This document shows, in pieces, positions 4,956 through 11,310 of a stretch of 20,822 bases of DNA (positions are counted from its first letter, which is position 1; every line of letters starts with the position of its first letter). Location of the stretch: the IMG/VR virus record IMGVR_UViG_3300011114_000779, positions 1-20,822 of that record; one strand, written 5' to 3'. The notes beneath the pieces were generated by a model, which searched no databases, was not told the origin of the DNA, and saw nothing but the letters and a program-made list of their open reading frames with translations. Made by a program: the position numbers and the translations under genes. Origin of the DNA: a virus.

Positions 4956-5453
4956 CTATCGCTCTGCGCCGCCCATGAGAACTTCTAACCAGTTTCGCTG
5001 CGTTTCCGTGGCCTGCGCCGATGGATCGCCGCTATAAATTCTAGCAGCAATAGTTTGCTTCAAAGCGTCATCGTTAGACCCGTAAGCAGTGCCTTGGAAT
5101 GCCGATCTTTGGGCGTCGGTTAGATCGAAGCTAGGAACAATACCGCGATCCCTCATGAGTAGGCGAAGCGCCTCATTTCTTGCCACAGCGTCGTGATTTA
5201 CACCGGGAGGAGAATATGGGTTTAGAACAACATGGCCGCTTTCAGATGCCATGCCAGCCACGTGAGGATTCGACTGGAAATAGCTCTGCTCGCCGGGGTA
5301 AAGATCGGGTCGAACTTGATACCCAAACATGCCCGATGGCTGCTGCCCGCCCATTGCTTGCGCCACCCGTGCTACACCCGGCGATGGCGGTGTGGGCGCT
5401 CCAAGCGTAGGAACCCCCATCAACAGTTTAGCAATGGAAGATGAATCAGCCAT
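4956..5453 (-). CDS. Conserved phage protein, possibly virion-associated (165 aa)
   Basis: Two adjacent ATGs are possible. The second (5453) is chosen because it lies seven bases from AAAGG; the first (5456) is only four bases away. The N-terminal 50 residues are Pro/Gly/Met-rich and probably disordered. The rest, from about residue 55, is a compact domain with Tyr-Phe-Gln-Ser-Asn-Pro-His-Val-Ala-Gly-Met-Ala, a Val-Val-Leu-Asn-Pro-Tyr strand and a helical C-terminal half ending in Asn-Trp-Leu-Glu-Val-Leu. I recall this domain as a frequent product in phages of alphaproteobacteria, sometimes at the end of larger structural proteins, with unknown function. It is the last gene of the leftward late block. 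Confidence 0.75.
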   Translation of the reverse strand: MADSSSIAKLLMGVPTLGAPTPPSPGVARVAQAMGGQQPSGMFGYQVRPDLYPGEQSYFQSNPHVAGMASESGHVVLNPYSPPGVNHDAVARNEALRLLMRDRGIVPSFDLTDAQRSAFQGTAYGSNDDALKQTIAARIYSGDPSAQATETQRNWLEVLMGGAER

Positions 5454-5510
5454 CATAAAGCCTTTGGTTTTGTTGGTAACTTATCACGGCGCTGGCGGTA
5501 ATGCCTAAAA

Positions 5511-5633
5511 TCAGGGCCTAAACCCAGACGCCATCAACGCGCGGTGCTGCCGGTTCGTCATGACGAACATCTGGAGCTTCCCGCCGGATACGACACACAG
5601 CGTCGGCCCCTTGGCCCATGTCACCTTGGCCAT
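5511..5633 (-). CDS. Possible small protein (40 aa)
   Basis: ATG at 5633-5631 opens a 40-codon frame starting 16 bases after the stop of the preceding gene. The product is Met-Ala-Lys-Val-Thr-Trp-Ala-Lys followed by short strands and a basic helix ending in Phe-Arg-Pro. No clear Shine-Dalgarno is present. The same frame is open up to 5834 as a 107-residue reading, but that part lies over the better gene at 5650-5838 and is Lys/Ser/Arg-rich low-complexity sequence, as expected of a shadow frame. Support is spacing and composition only. Confidence 0.42.
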   Translation of the reverse strand: MAKVTWAKGPTLCVVSGGKLQMFVMTNRQHRALMASGFRP

Positions 5634-5649
5634 ATCGAGTCGGCGGCGT

Positions 5650-5838
5650 TCAGCCGGCAATGGGGATGATTTCGGCTGTGGGCGTGACGGGCGGGCCTTC
5701 CTTTTCCCACTCGATGAGGTCTGACCAGCGCCCGTGGTGCGTGCCTTCAAGGCTGCGGTGCTTTGTCCAGCCAGCTTCGATGAAGGCCGGGACTTCCTCT
5801 TTTCTGACGAAGCGGAAGATTTGCGTTTTCCCATTCAT
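5650..5838 (-). CDS. Hypothetical protein (62 aa)
   Basis: The ATG at 5838 overlaps the stop of the upstream gene (ATGA on the minus strand, 5838-5835). The product has an N-terminal strand Gln-Ile-Phe-Arg-Phe-Val, a helix containing Val-Pro-Ala-Phe-Ile-Glu-Ala-Gly-Trp, then a His-rich loop (Gly-Thr-His-His-Gly-Arg-Trp) and an acidic Trp segment. It ends in a Pro/Ile tail. It is a compact alpha/beta fold of unknown role, common as an accessory protein at the end of phage operons. Confidence 0.65.
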   Translation of the reverse strand: MNGKTQIFRFVRKEEVPAFIEAGWTKHRSLEGTHHGRWSDLIEWEKEGPPVTPTAEIIPIAG

Positions 5839-6059
5839 TCCGTCTCTCGCGTGTAGTCGAACTCTTCATCGTCGCTGTCATCGAAAACCAGACCGGCGGT
5901 GAAGCCGATGGCTTCCGGGAGTTCTTGCCGTCGCAATTCTGGCGTCAGAGGCTCGGCATCCGGCACCTTGGCGCGCGAGACAACGCCGCGCTTCTCCTCG
6001 ATGACCGGGCGGCCTGATGGGTGCCCCATCTTTGGCGGCTCTATCGGTTTGTGTTTCAC
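5835..6059 (-). CDS. Hypothetical acidic-tailed protein (74 aa)
   Basis: The chosen start is GTG at 6059, overlapping the exonuclease stop by four bases (GTGA), with GGGGGA nine bases upstream. The longer frame reaching 6179 would run inside the exonuclease gene and is rejected. The product has a Pro-rich start, a basic middle and a strongly acidic C-terminus (Asp-Asp-Ser-Asp-Asp-Glu-Glu), suggesting a disordered partner-binding protein. Its coupling to the nuclease gene makes an accessory role to that enzyme possible. No family is recognised. Confidence 0.62.
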   Translation of the reverse strand: MKHKPIEPPKMGHPSGRPVIEEKRGVVSRAKVPDAEPLTPELRRQELPEAIGFTAGLVFDDSDDEEFDYTRETE

Positions 6060-6808
6060 TTGACACGATCCCCCGAGAAAGACGCCCCACAGTCTTTGCA
6101 AAGCAGACGCTGACGGACGACGGCCTTTCCGTAATTTAGCCCGCGCATCCGAATGTTCGGAGATTGGCAGGTCGGGCAATGACTATGCCCGCTCCATAGA
6201 TTCAGGTTCGGATGGTTCGGCGCCCACGGCTTTAGCTTCTCGTACACGCGCTCAAGCAGTTCAACGTCGCGCGCATTATAACGCCGCATCAGCCTCCATG
6301 ACGGAGCGTGGCCCGACATGCACGATAACCACAGATGCACGCCGGTGTGGGGGAGCTTCTGCCCGACCTTGAGGCTTTGTCCGAGGTCGTTGAGCCGGTT
6401 GCTATCGAACTTGAAGTGCCGGCGCGCGATCTTGAGTGTGTCGATTGTCTTGTATGGGGATGGCGGCTTAAGCCCGTGCTGGATAAAGCGCGCGTTGGAC
6501 TTGCGGATGTCGAAGCGGTCGCCGTTGTGCGCGATCAGGATGTCGGCTTCGTCAAAAACATCATACAGGTCTTTGACTAGATCGCGGTCGTTTTCCTTGT
6601 CCCGCTTGAACAGCGGATAGTCTGGAAGGGCGTAGGTATCGACGCGCTTTGCCCCCATCCATTTCACTGCGAACGACAGCATGTACCAGTCGTTCTCAAC
6701 CGCGATGATGTTCCCCTCTTTCCACTTGACGAAAAAGTACCCGAGGGATGGTGCTGTCTCGATGTCTATGAACGCAATACGGGGCTGGCGTCCCGTTGGT
6801 TCTCGCAT
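6056..6808 (-). CDS. DEDD-type (RNase H-like) 3'-5' exonuclease with C-terminal zinc ribbon
   Basis: The 250-residue protein has the three exonuclease motifs of the DEDD superfamily: ExoI Phe-Ile-Asp-Ile-Glu-Thr (D15, E17), ExoII Ala-His-Asn-Gly-Asp-x-Phe-Asp (N95, D100), and ExoIII Tyr-Asn-Ala-Arg-Asp (Y177, D181). These residues bind two metal ions and cleave nucleotides from 3' ends. A zinc ribbon follows, with CxxC at 211/214 and 237/240, likely to grip nucleic acid. No polymerase domain is attached, and the length fits the YprB-like RNase H-like proteins found in phages. It may process phage DNA or RNA. Its place near the end of the late operon, behind a membrane protein with which it overlaps by one base (TGATG), is unusual for a replication enzyme. 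Confidence 0.85.
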   Translation of the reverse strand: MREPTGRQPRIAFIDIETAPSLGYFFVKWKEGNIIAVENDWYMLSFAVKWMGAKRVDTYALPDYPLFKRDKENDRDLVKDLYDVFDEADILIAHNGDRFDIRKSNARFIQHGLKPPSPYKTIDTLKIARRHFKFDSNRLNDLGQSLKVGQKLPHTGVHLWLSCMSGHAPSWRLMRRYNARDVELLERVYEKLKPWAPNHPNLNLWSGHSHCPTCQSPNIRMRGLNYGKAVVRQRLLCKDCGASFSGDRVK

Positions 6809-7011
6809 CAGTGCTTCAATCCGAACAAATTGCGGATCGCATCAAGCCCTTGGCTTAATAGGATCAGCAATCCGATCACGGTGAAGAACACGAACTTGCC
6901 GATTGCGCGGTTGACCTTGCACCAGCCTTCGATGCGGCCATACACCTTGGCGATCCTGGCAAGTGCAGCAACCTCCTCTGGCGATAGGGTTTTCAGGGGA
7001 TCATTGCCCAC
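6808..7011 (-). CDS. Small single-pass membrane protein (67 aa)
   Basis: The start is GTG at 7011, the only usable start in frame, with GGAG eight bases upstream. The N-terminal 35 residues form a cytoplasmic-type helical region (Leu-Ser-Pro-Glu-Glu-Val-Ala-Ala-Leu-Ala-Arg-Ile). One transmembrane helix follows (about 38-54, rich in Phe, Val, Ile and Leu), then a short amphipathic tail. It lies after the holin and before the exonuclease, so it may be a lysis accessory (second holin or antiholin) or a membrane anchor. A 14-codon frame with a stronger ribosome site overlaps its start. It overlaps the exonuclease start by one base. Confidence 0.7.
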   Translation of the reverse strand: MGNDPLKTLSPEEVAALARIAKVYGRIEGWCKVNRAIGKFVFFTVIGLLILLSQGLDAIRNLFGLKH

Positions 7012-7045
7012 GGCATAGACTCCGTGGTTCCATAGCCTCAGCCAT
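7001..7045 (-). CDS. Possible 14-residue leader peptide overlapping the next start
   Basis: ATG at 7045 has the best ribosome site in this region, AGGAGG at 7058-7053 with seven-base spacing, yet the frame holds only 14 codons and stops at 7003-7001, just inside the following membrane-protein gene (GTG 7011). Ribosomes ending here could restart at the GTG, coupling the two. Alternatively the longer gene once began here and a small indel broke the frame. No homology can be used on so short a peptide. Confidence 0.3.
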   Translation of the reverse strand: MAEAMEPRSLCRGQ

Positions 7046-7111
7046 CAGTCGGCCTCCTTTGCCGGTTGGTGGTAGGGGCGGCCCTGCGTTCGCGCGCCGG
7101 GTCGCTCCGCT

Positions 7112-7507
7112 CTATTTTCCGAAACGATTTCCGATAATGCGCGTGACGTTCTCGATTCCGCGCTTGCCAAAGTAGAAGGCCATTACCAACCCGGCCCACT
7201 CGGCAACGGTTCCGTGCACCGCATCGGTGGTTCCCCACCCGAAACATTTGTCCCAGATGAGAACCTTCGCGAAAAAAACGAGGGTGACGTAGGCGAATAG
7301 CTTTTCCGGTTCGTACCAGCGCCCGATCTCGGCAATCTTGAGCGCGTTCTGCGCCTGTACCTCGGCTGCCTGCACCTCCAACTCGCGAATGGCTAGGTCC
7401 GCGCCGATCCTGTCCGTCGTGTTGCCCGCCTTAAGCTTTGCATTGTAGGCGTCCAGCGCGCCCTTGATGATCGGGCCGCTGATGAGAGAAGCAAGCCACG
7501 TCCACAT
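7112..7507 (-). CDS. Holin of the GTA 3-TM type
   Basis: ATG at 7507 overlaps the lysozyme stop by one base (TGATG). The nine extra residues of the longer frame lie inside the lysozyme gene and are dropped. The 131-residue product has a hydrophobic N-terminus (residues 3-15) and a charged helix with Ala-Ile-Arg-Glu-Leu-Glu-Val-Gln-Ala-Ala-Glu (39-49). Two further membrane segments follow (about 69-86 and 102-114), then Tyr-Phe-Gly-Lys-Arg-Gly-Ile-Glu and a basic tail. This order matches the holin family described from gene transfer agents. It would form lesions in the inner membrane and release or activate the neighbouring lysozyme. The assignment is by family pattern. Confidence 0.8.
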   Translation of the reverse strand: MWTWLASLISGPIIKGALDAYNAKLKAGNTTDRIGADLAIRELEVQAAEVQAQNALKIAEIGRWYEPEKLFAYVTLVFFAKVLIWDKCFGWGTTDAVHGTVAEWAGLVMAFYFGKRGIENVTRIIGNRFGK

Positions 7508-8241
7508 CAGCGGTTCACCTTGCGGCGAATCCAAGCGCGCACGTTATCCGGTCCCATAAACCAGATGCCGGAAACGCCAACAATAAGCAGCGCACAAACA
7601 ACGATACCGACCACACGCCAGTCCGTCGCCCACGCGGCCAATCCGGCCACGCCTCCACCCGTGAGCCACGTCCAAGCCCGCTCAACGAATGAGGGACGAT
7701 CCTGCGCTGGGGGGTCAATCTGCTGCGGCATTGGATCGCGCGGCGGCAACGGCTTCTGCTCTTGCATTGGAGGGAGATTGTAGGGCGAGCGGAACAACAG
7801 GGCTTCCGCAGAGCGCCGACGAACCAGTCCCTTCAACACCTGACCGCCGCCTTTATTCCACGCGGCGAACTGGCGATATGCACCTTCAAAATCCCTGGCG
7901 TTCACCTTCTTGAGCAAGGTGGACTTGGCAAGGTTGCCCTCTCCGCAGTTGTACGTGAATGACACCAGCGCATCGAACTGGTTTTGAGTGAGCGGCACCT
8001 TCACACGGCGCAGAACCGCTGCTTCGTAGCGGGTCATGTCGTCCTTAAGCGCCTGGTCGCATTCTGCCTGCGTCCACACGTCGCCCTTCTTGAACGGGCG
8101 TCCGCCGTCGTTAGTATGGCCCCAACCGATCGTCAGAACATTCGCCGGGCAGTAGTACGTGGTGAAGCGCCCGTTGCCGATGGGCTTAAGACAGCCTTCA
8201 AATTCCTTGATGAGCTTAAGCCCACGTTCGCTAATCTTCAT
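7507..8241 (-). CDS. Endolysin: GH24 lysozyme with C-terminal membrane segment
   Basis: The start is ATG 8241, preceded by AGGAG; the longer frame to 8364 lies over the upstream gene. Residues 1-155 are a phage T4/P21-type lysozyme (glycoside hydrolase 24) that cuts the N-acetylmuramic acid-N-acetylglucosamine bond of peptidoglycan. The catalytic set is Glu15 (in Glu-Phe-Glu-Gly), Cys31 in place of the usual Asp, and Thr37 in Leu-Thr-Ile-Gly-Trp-Gly-His-Thr. A Pro-rich linker (155-183) leads to a hydrophobic C-terminus (about 195-230, Trp- and Val-rich) that should span the membrane once or twice. There is no N-terminal signal or SAR helix. The tail may hold the enzyme at the inner membrane until the holin acts. 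At 244 residues it is longer than the usual 150-180 because of this anchor. Confidence 0.88.
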   Translation of the reverse strand: MKISERGLKLIKEFEGCLKPIGNGRFTTYYCPANVLTIGWGHTNDGGRPFKKGDVWTQAECDQALKDDMTRYEAAVLRRVKVPLTQNQFDALVSFTYNCGEGNLAKSTLLKKVNARDFEGAYRQFAAWNKGGGQVLKGLVRRRSAEALLFRSPYNLPPMQEQKPLPPRDPMPQQIDPPAQDRPSFVERAWTWLTGGGVAGLAAWATDWRVVGIVVCALLIVGVSGIWFMGPDNVRAWIRRKVNR

Positions 8242-8444
8242 TTCTTGCTCCTGAAACAAGCGGCGTGGTTCGCGCGCTCTCTTTCGGTCACCTTGTATTT
8301 TTTGGCGTCCGCGTCCCGCTGCTCTTTGCTGTGGTTGCTCACGTACCAGCGCACGAGCCAGCACGGATAAGACCGCTCAGCGAGCGCAGGCGAGACGGTG
8401 ACCGTGAGGGCGATTGCCGCAAGCAGTGCGCGAGCCTGAACCAT
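8238..8444 (-). CDS. Small secreted protein of the lysis cassette (68 aa)
   Basis: ATG 8444 gives a typical signal peptide: Met-Val-Gln-Ala-Arg, a hydrophobic core, and a probable cleavage after Ala-Leu-Ala at residue 22. The mature part is about 46 residues, basic and helical, with two cysteines (28 and 63) that could form a disulphide in the periplasm, and a Pro-Cys-Trp-Leu-Val-Arg motif. There is no lipobox, so it is not a typical Rz1 lipoprotein. It overlaps the upstream small membrane-protein gene by one base and the lysozyme by four. A role in lysis or in blocking superinfection is inferred from place only. Confidence 0.7.
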   Translation of the reverse strand: MVQARALLAAIALTVTVSPALAERSYPCWLVRWYVSNHSKEQRDADAKKYKVTERERANHAACFRSKK

Positions 8445-8581
8445 TATCGAAGCGCCAACAGAACGAGGCCGACAATCACAAGCAGCGTCACGGCAGGATG
8501 ACGACCGATAAAGCCAATCGTTTGCCAGTAGCCTTCGAGCAAGCAGTCCCAAGTGCTGCGCAGCGCGTCTTTGAGTTTCAT
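8444..8581 (-). CDS. Tiny membrane protein of the lysis cassette (45 aa)
   Basis: ATG 8581-8579 to TAA 8446-8444 gives 45 residues. It overlaps the upstream gene by four bases (ATGA) and the downstream one by one (TAATG), so both ends are held by coupling. The N-terminal half is amphipathic with Trp and Cys. Residues about 28-44 are a strongly hydrophobic transmembrane helix (Ala-Val-Thr-Leu-Leu-Val-Ile-Val-Gly-Leu-Val-Leu-Leu) ending just before the stop. It may modulate the holin or act as a membrane stress peptide. It is short and easily missed. Confidence 0.62.
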   Translation of the reverse strand: MKLKDALRSTWDCLLEGYWQTIGFIGRHPAVTLLVIVGLVLLALR

Positions 8582-8889
8582 GATCCAGACTCCGGGGGTT
8601 TGAAGCAGTAAACGATGTCGCCGGCCTCTGGCCGCGTGGCGCAGACGTGCGCTTTGCCGTCCTGCGTGATTTCGTTTTTAAGGATCAGATGGTCGGGAAC
8701 TGCGATCCACTTGCGGTCCTCACGGCGCAGCGCGAACCATGTCCCGCCCTTGAACTGCGCTTCGGTTGGATAGCAGTCCCAGGAACTACAACATGAGGTG
8801 CCGGTATCTGGCCGCTTCAAGTCCGTGTAGATGTCGTGCGCCTGCGCCGGGACAACGCAAAGCAGCAGCGCGGCGATAAGCCATCGCAT
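8578..8889 (-). CDS. Secreted cysteine-rich protein (103 aa)
   Basis: The start is ATG 8889. Residues 1-17 are a signal peptide with probable cleavage after Ala-Gln-Ala. The mature protein begins His-Asp-Ile-Tyr and holds five cysteines, in Ser-Cys-Cys-Ser-Ser-Trp-Asp-Cys, Val-Cys-Ala and Tyr-Cys-Phe, suggesting disulphides in the periplasm or outside the cell. I recall similar short proteins from rhizobial genomes and phages, without known function. It opens the lysis cassette, overlapping the next gene by four bases. Possible roles are a periplasmic lysis factor or modification of the host surface. It lacks a lipobox. Confidence 0.75.
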   Translation of the reverse strand: MRWLIAALLLCVVPAQAHDIYTDLKRPDTGTSCCSSWDCYPTEAQFKGGTWFALRREDRKWIAVPDHLILKNEITQDGKAHVCATRPEAGDIVYCFKPPESGS

Positions 8890-8916
8890 TCATAACCCCG
8901 GTATTTTGTCTGGTGC

Positions 8917-9597
8917 TTAGGTGTACGCGCCTGACGGCGGCGCAAAGTTCGCCGTCCACCGAGCGATGCCCTTGCTGATGCGAACCTCGTCCATCCAGCC
9001 GTTGAATGAACTCCCGCTATCTCCGCCATCGCCAACCCGCAGAGCGCCAGAATCGTTGTTCATATCGAGGTCTGTGAATGTACCGATGCTGGTCCCGCCA
9101 ATGTAGCAGGTTATCGTGCTGCTACTGCGAACGAGCGCAACATGATACCAAATGTTGGTTGACGCAGCCCACGCGATGACGCTTTCAGAGCCGTTGTAAA
9201 GACGAAGTTGGCCGCCTGATGTGTTGACAAAATAAAATGTCCAGCCGGTCCCTCCAAAGTTTCCGGTTGCAACAAGACCATACGCAGCCGCCACTGAATT
9301 GAAGCGAATCCAGAAATCTATGGTGAAGTCACCGGCACCCGCGCCTCCTAAATTCCAGTCCGTGCTATTAGGCGACGATACATAGTCGCCAGACCCGTCG
9401 CACAAGAGGCTCGCACCGCCGAACTTACTCTGAGCGGTTGATACTTGAGCGTTGCCATTAGCCGTCATCGTATGTGCGGCAGAAGACGAGTCCGTAAAGG
9501 TCGTTGACGCATTAGTTCCATCGCAGTGAAGCAAAAGCTTCGTGAATGCGTCGTTGCCGCCTATGGACAGATTCGGCACCGGGAAGGGCATCAACAC
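8917..9597 (-). CDS. LamG/concanavalin-A-like lectin domain protein, probable adsorption protein
   Basis: The start is GTG 9597, seven bases after AAAGGCGG. The in-frame ATG at 9591 is too far from that site. Residues 18-226 form one LamG-type jelly-roll domain with its usual markers: Leu-Leu-x-His-Cys-Asp-Gly near the start, Phe-Thr-Ile-Asp-Phe-Trp-Ile-Arg-Phe (91-99), Trp-Tyr-His-Val-Ala-Leu-Val-Arg (150-157), and Gly-Trp-Met-Asp-Glu-Val-Arg-Ile (200-207). Such domains bind carbohydrate and occur at phage tail tips. Lying directly after the fibre genes and before lysis, it probably sits on the virion and recognises host polysaccharide. There is no N-terminal attachment domain, so it may bind a fibre non-covalently. 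Confidence 0.85.
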   Translation of the reverse strand: MLMPFPVPNLSIGGNDAFTKLLLHCDGTNASTTFTDSSSAAHTMTANGNAQVSTAQSKFGGASLLCDGSGDYVSSPNSTDWNLGGAGAGDFTIDFWIRFNSVAAAYGLVATGNFGGTGWTFYFVNTSGGQLRLYNGSESVIAWAASTNIWYHVALVRSSSTITCYIGGTSIGTFTDLDMNNDSGALRVGDGGDSGSSFNGWMDEVRISKGIARWTANFAPPSGAYT

Positions 9598-9599
9598 GG

Positions 9600-9992
9600 C
9601 TATTCCGCCTTTAAGATAGCGGCAGGATCAGCGCCGATGCCCGACAGGAATTTAATCGCGTCCTTGTCGTCAGAATAAATCGTGGGCCTGTCCGACACAT
9701 ACCAACGCTCCCGCAGGACTGTACTTTCGTTCAGCGCCTTGCTGGCCGTTTCGAGCATTCCCGCGTCGTGGAGTCTGGCCACGATGATCGACTTACGGAT
9801 CACAGCCCTCGCCTTCACAGGTTCGGGTTGTTCCCATGTCGCGGCAACGATCCGAAACTCGTTGTTGTCAAATGTCGTGTCCGCCCCAAAGACTACATCG
9901 CCAGTTGGAAGGTCAACGCGGCCAGGGATGTTGACCCATCGACGTATTTCGATGCCGTCAACGCTTTCAAGTTTGAATCCATTGACTTTCAT
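9600..9992 (-). CDS. Hypothetical tail-fibre-region protein (130 aa)
   Basis: ATG 9992 lies three bases after the fibre stop. The 130-residue protein has a beta-rich N-terminal half with Ile-Glu-Ile-Arg-Arg-Trp-Val and Gly-Arg-Val-Asp-Leu-Pro strands, a central helix (about 58-90) and a C-terminal helical region. That region ends Asp-Asp-Lys-Asp-Ala-Ile-Lys-Phe-Leu, then Ile-Gly-Ala-Asp-Pro-Ala-Ala-Ile-Leu. It recalls small proteins next to phage fibre genes that may assist fibre folding, but that role is inferred from position. It could equally be a minor tail component. Confidence 0.68.
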   Translation of the reverse strand: MKVNGFKLESVDGIEIRRWVNIPGRVDLPTGDVVFGADTTFDNNEFRIVAATWEQPEPVKARAVIRKSIIVARLHDAGMLETASKALNESTVLRERWYVSDRPTIYSDDKDAIKFLSGIGADPAAILKAE

Positions 9993-9995
9993 TGA

Positions 9996-11300
9996 TTATG
10001 TCCCAGTCACATAAGTCACGGTCAGTCGCGAAAAGCTGTTTGTCTTGGTAATGGTGAAGATGTGCTTTTTAGTGCCAGTCGAACTGTATGTATCGCCATC
10101 AACAATCGTGAAGCCTGACGTGGTAATCGCACCCGCGCTAGCGTTGGTGCATTCGATTATCATCGAGCAGACAGAGGACGGGGGGGCAAGAGTGTGGGCG
10201 CCGCCGTTGGTGTAGTGCTGGAAGTTCCCCGAGGTTGGGTCTGGCGTGAAAGTCCCGGACGATTTCGTCCCGGCGCTAAATGACGTGGCAGTGTATCCAG
10301 CCGTCAGATTTGACGTGGTATCGTTTCTGACAACCAGGCTGCCAGTGGTGAGCGTTGGATTCCCCGAAACCCCATCGCCATTGGTTACAGTAATAACATT
10401 TGACGTTCCGGTGATTGTGCGCTGCGCGTAGGTTTCCGAGGCAGTGCGCGCGACAATGCCTGTGCTAGACATTCCCTCTAGTGCGGCAAGATCGTTAGCC
10501 AGCGCTAAGGTCGGGTTGCCAGACACGCCATCGCCGTTCGATACGGTAATACCGGCAGCTGGTGCGGTCAGAGTTCGCTGGGCATAAGTCTCGCTTGCGG
10601 TGCGGGCGACCAGACCTGTCCCTGCCATTCCCTCTAGTGCGGCAAGATCGTTAGCCAGCGCTAGAGTCATGTTGCCGGATGACGTGATCGGACTGCCTGA
10701 AACAGTGATGCCAGCCGCAGGCTGCGTGATGCCTACGCTCGTGAGCGCTCCCGCGTCTCCGGTCCGCGACGTAACGATGTAGAGAGGGTCTTCCGCAGTC
10801 AGCGCCAGAGAGCCAGAGACGTAGGTAACGGCGAGTTGCAGCCAAGTCGTGTTGTTCGTGACGGACGTGATCGAGAATACGGCGGCAACCGCGCCGGCCT
10901 CTTCCCGAATTATCAAATAGCCCTTGGTGGTGTTGGTGCTATCGTCCCACGTTGCCACGTAAGCTGAAACATCCGAGCCGCTTCCGGTCGCGCTCAATGC
11001 AATCGCGGTGACAGATGCCAGGGTGGCGTTGTTGAAGCGCATATAGCCTGTGGTCGGCAGGGCCATCGAGGTAGAGGTTTCGTACAGCCACTTAATTCCA
11101 GCGTCTGCCCCGCGCGGAATACCAAAATTGAATTGAGCCGCAGCGGTTGAACCCGCATTTGCTACAGTCGGAGTGCTGCCCGCAGCAAGAGCGGTTGCTG
11201 TGCCGGCGCTAACGGTCGCGGCGGCTCCAGTCGGGCCGCGCAGCAGAGAATTTAGGACGAACGAAGCCGCCCCGCGCGCCGGGCTAAATCGAAGTGTCAT
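9996..11300 (-). CDS. Tail fibre protein with tandem repeats (434 aa)
   Basis: The start is ATG 11300. The sequence is Ser/Thr/Gly/Ala-rich and poor in charge, as in trimeric fibres. Residues 22-64 are a short collagen-like or linker part (Gly-Pro-Thr-Gly and Ile-Pro-Arg-Gly). Residues 69-182 look like a folded beta domain. Residues 213-316 hold two copies of a 52-residue repeat starting Leu-Ala-Leu-Ala-Asn-Asp-Leu-Ala-Ala-Leu-Glu-Gly-Met, each ending in Gly-Asp-Gly-Val-Ser-Gly-Asn-Pro-Thr. The C-terminal 110 residues form another beta-rich domain, perhaps the host-contacting tip. No chaperone or peptidase domain is visible. It is the third of four virion adsorption genes in a row. Confidence 0.8.
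   Translation of the reverse strand: MTLRFSPARGAASFVLNSLLRGPTGAAATVSAGTATALAAGSTPTVANAGSTAAAQFNFGIPRGADAGIKWLYETSTSMALPTTGYMRFNNATLASVTAIALSATGSGSDVSAYVATWDDSTNTTKGYLIIREEAGAVAAVFSITSVTNNTTWLQLAVTYVSGSLALTAEDPLYIVTSRTGDAGALTSVGITQPAAGITVSGSPITSSGNMTLALANDLAALEGMAGTGLVARTASETYAQRTLTAPAAGITVSNGDGVSGNPTLALANDLAALEGMSSTGIVARTASETYAQRTITGTSNVITVTNGDGVSGNPTLTTGSLVVRNDTTSNLTAGYTATSFSAGTKSSGTFTPDPTSGNFQHYTNGGAHTLAPPSSVCSMIIECTNASAGAITTSGFTIVDGDTYSSTGTKKHIFTITKTNSFSRLTVTYVTGT
10470..10663 (-). repeat. 156-base tandem repeat inside the tail fibre gene
   Basis: An identical 38-base stretch occurs at 10470-10507 and 10626-10663, exactly 156 bases apart, equal to 52 codons. Flanking sequence is also similar but diverged, giving two protein repeats. 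The identical core against diverged flanks suggests recent recombination or gene conversion between the copies, and the repeat is a likely place for unit gain or loss. Confidence 0.85.
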
Positions 11301-11310
11301 GTCGCTGTTC

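Noticed and set aside
5634-5834. Upstream extension of the 40-residue gene to 107 residues
   Set aside because: The extension lies over the gene at 5650-5838 in another frame and is low-complexity Lys/Ser/Arg sequence.
10246-10782. Repeats read as a possible CRISPR array
   Set aside because: There are only two copies, in frame at a 52-codon period inside a fibre gene, with no spacer-repeat pattern.
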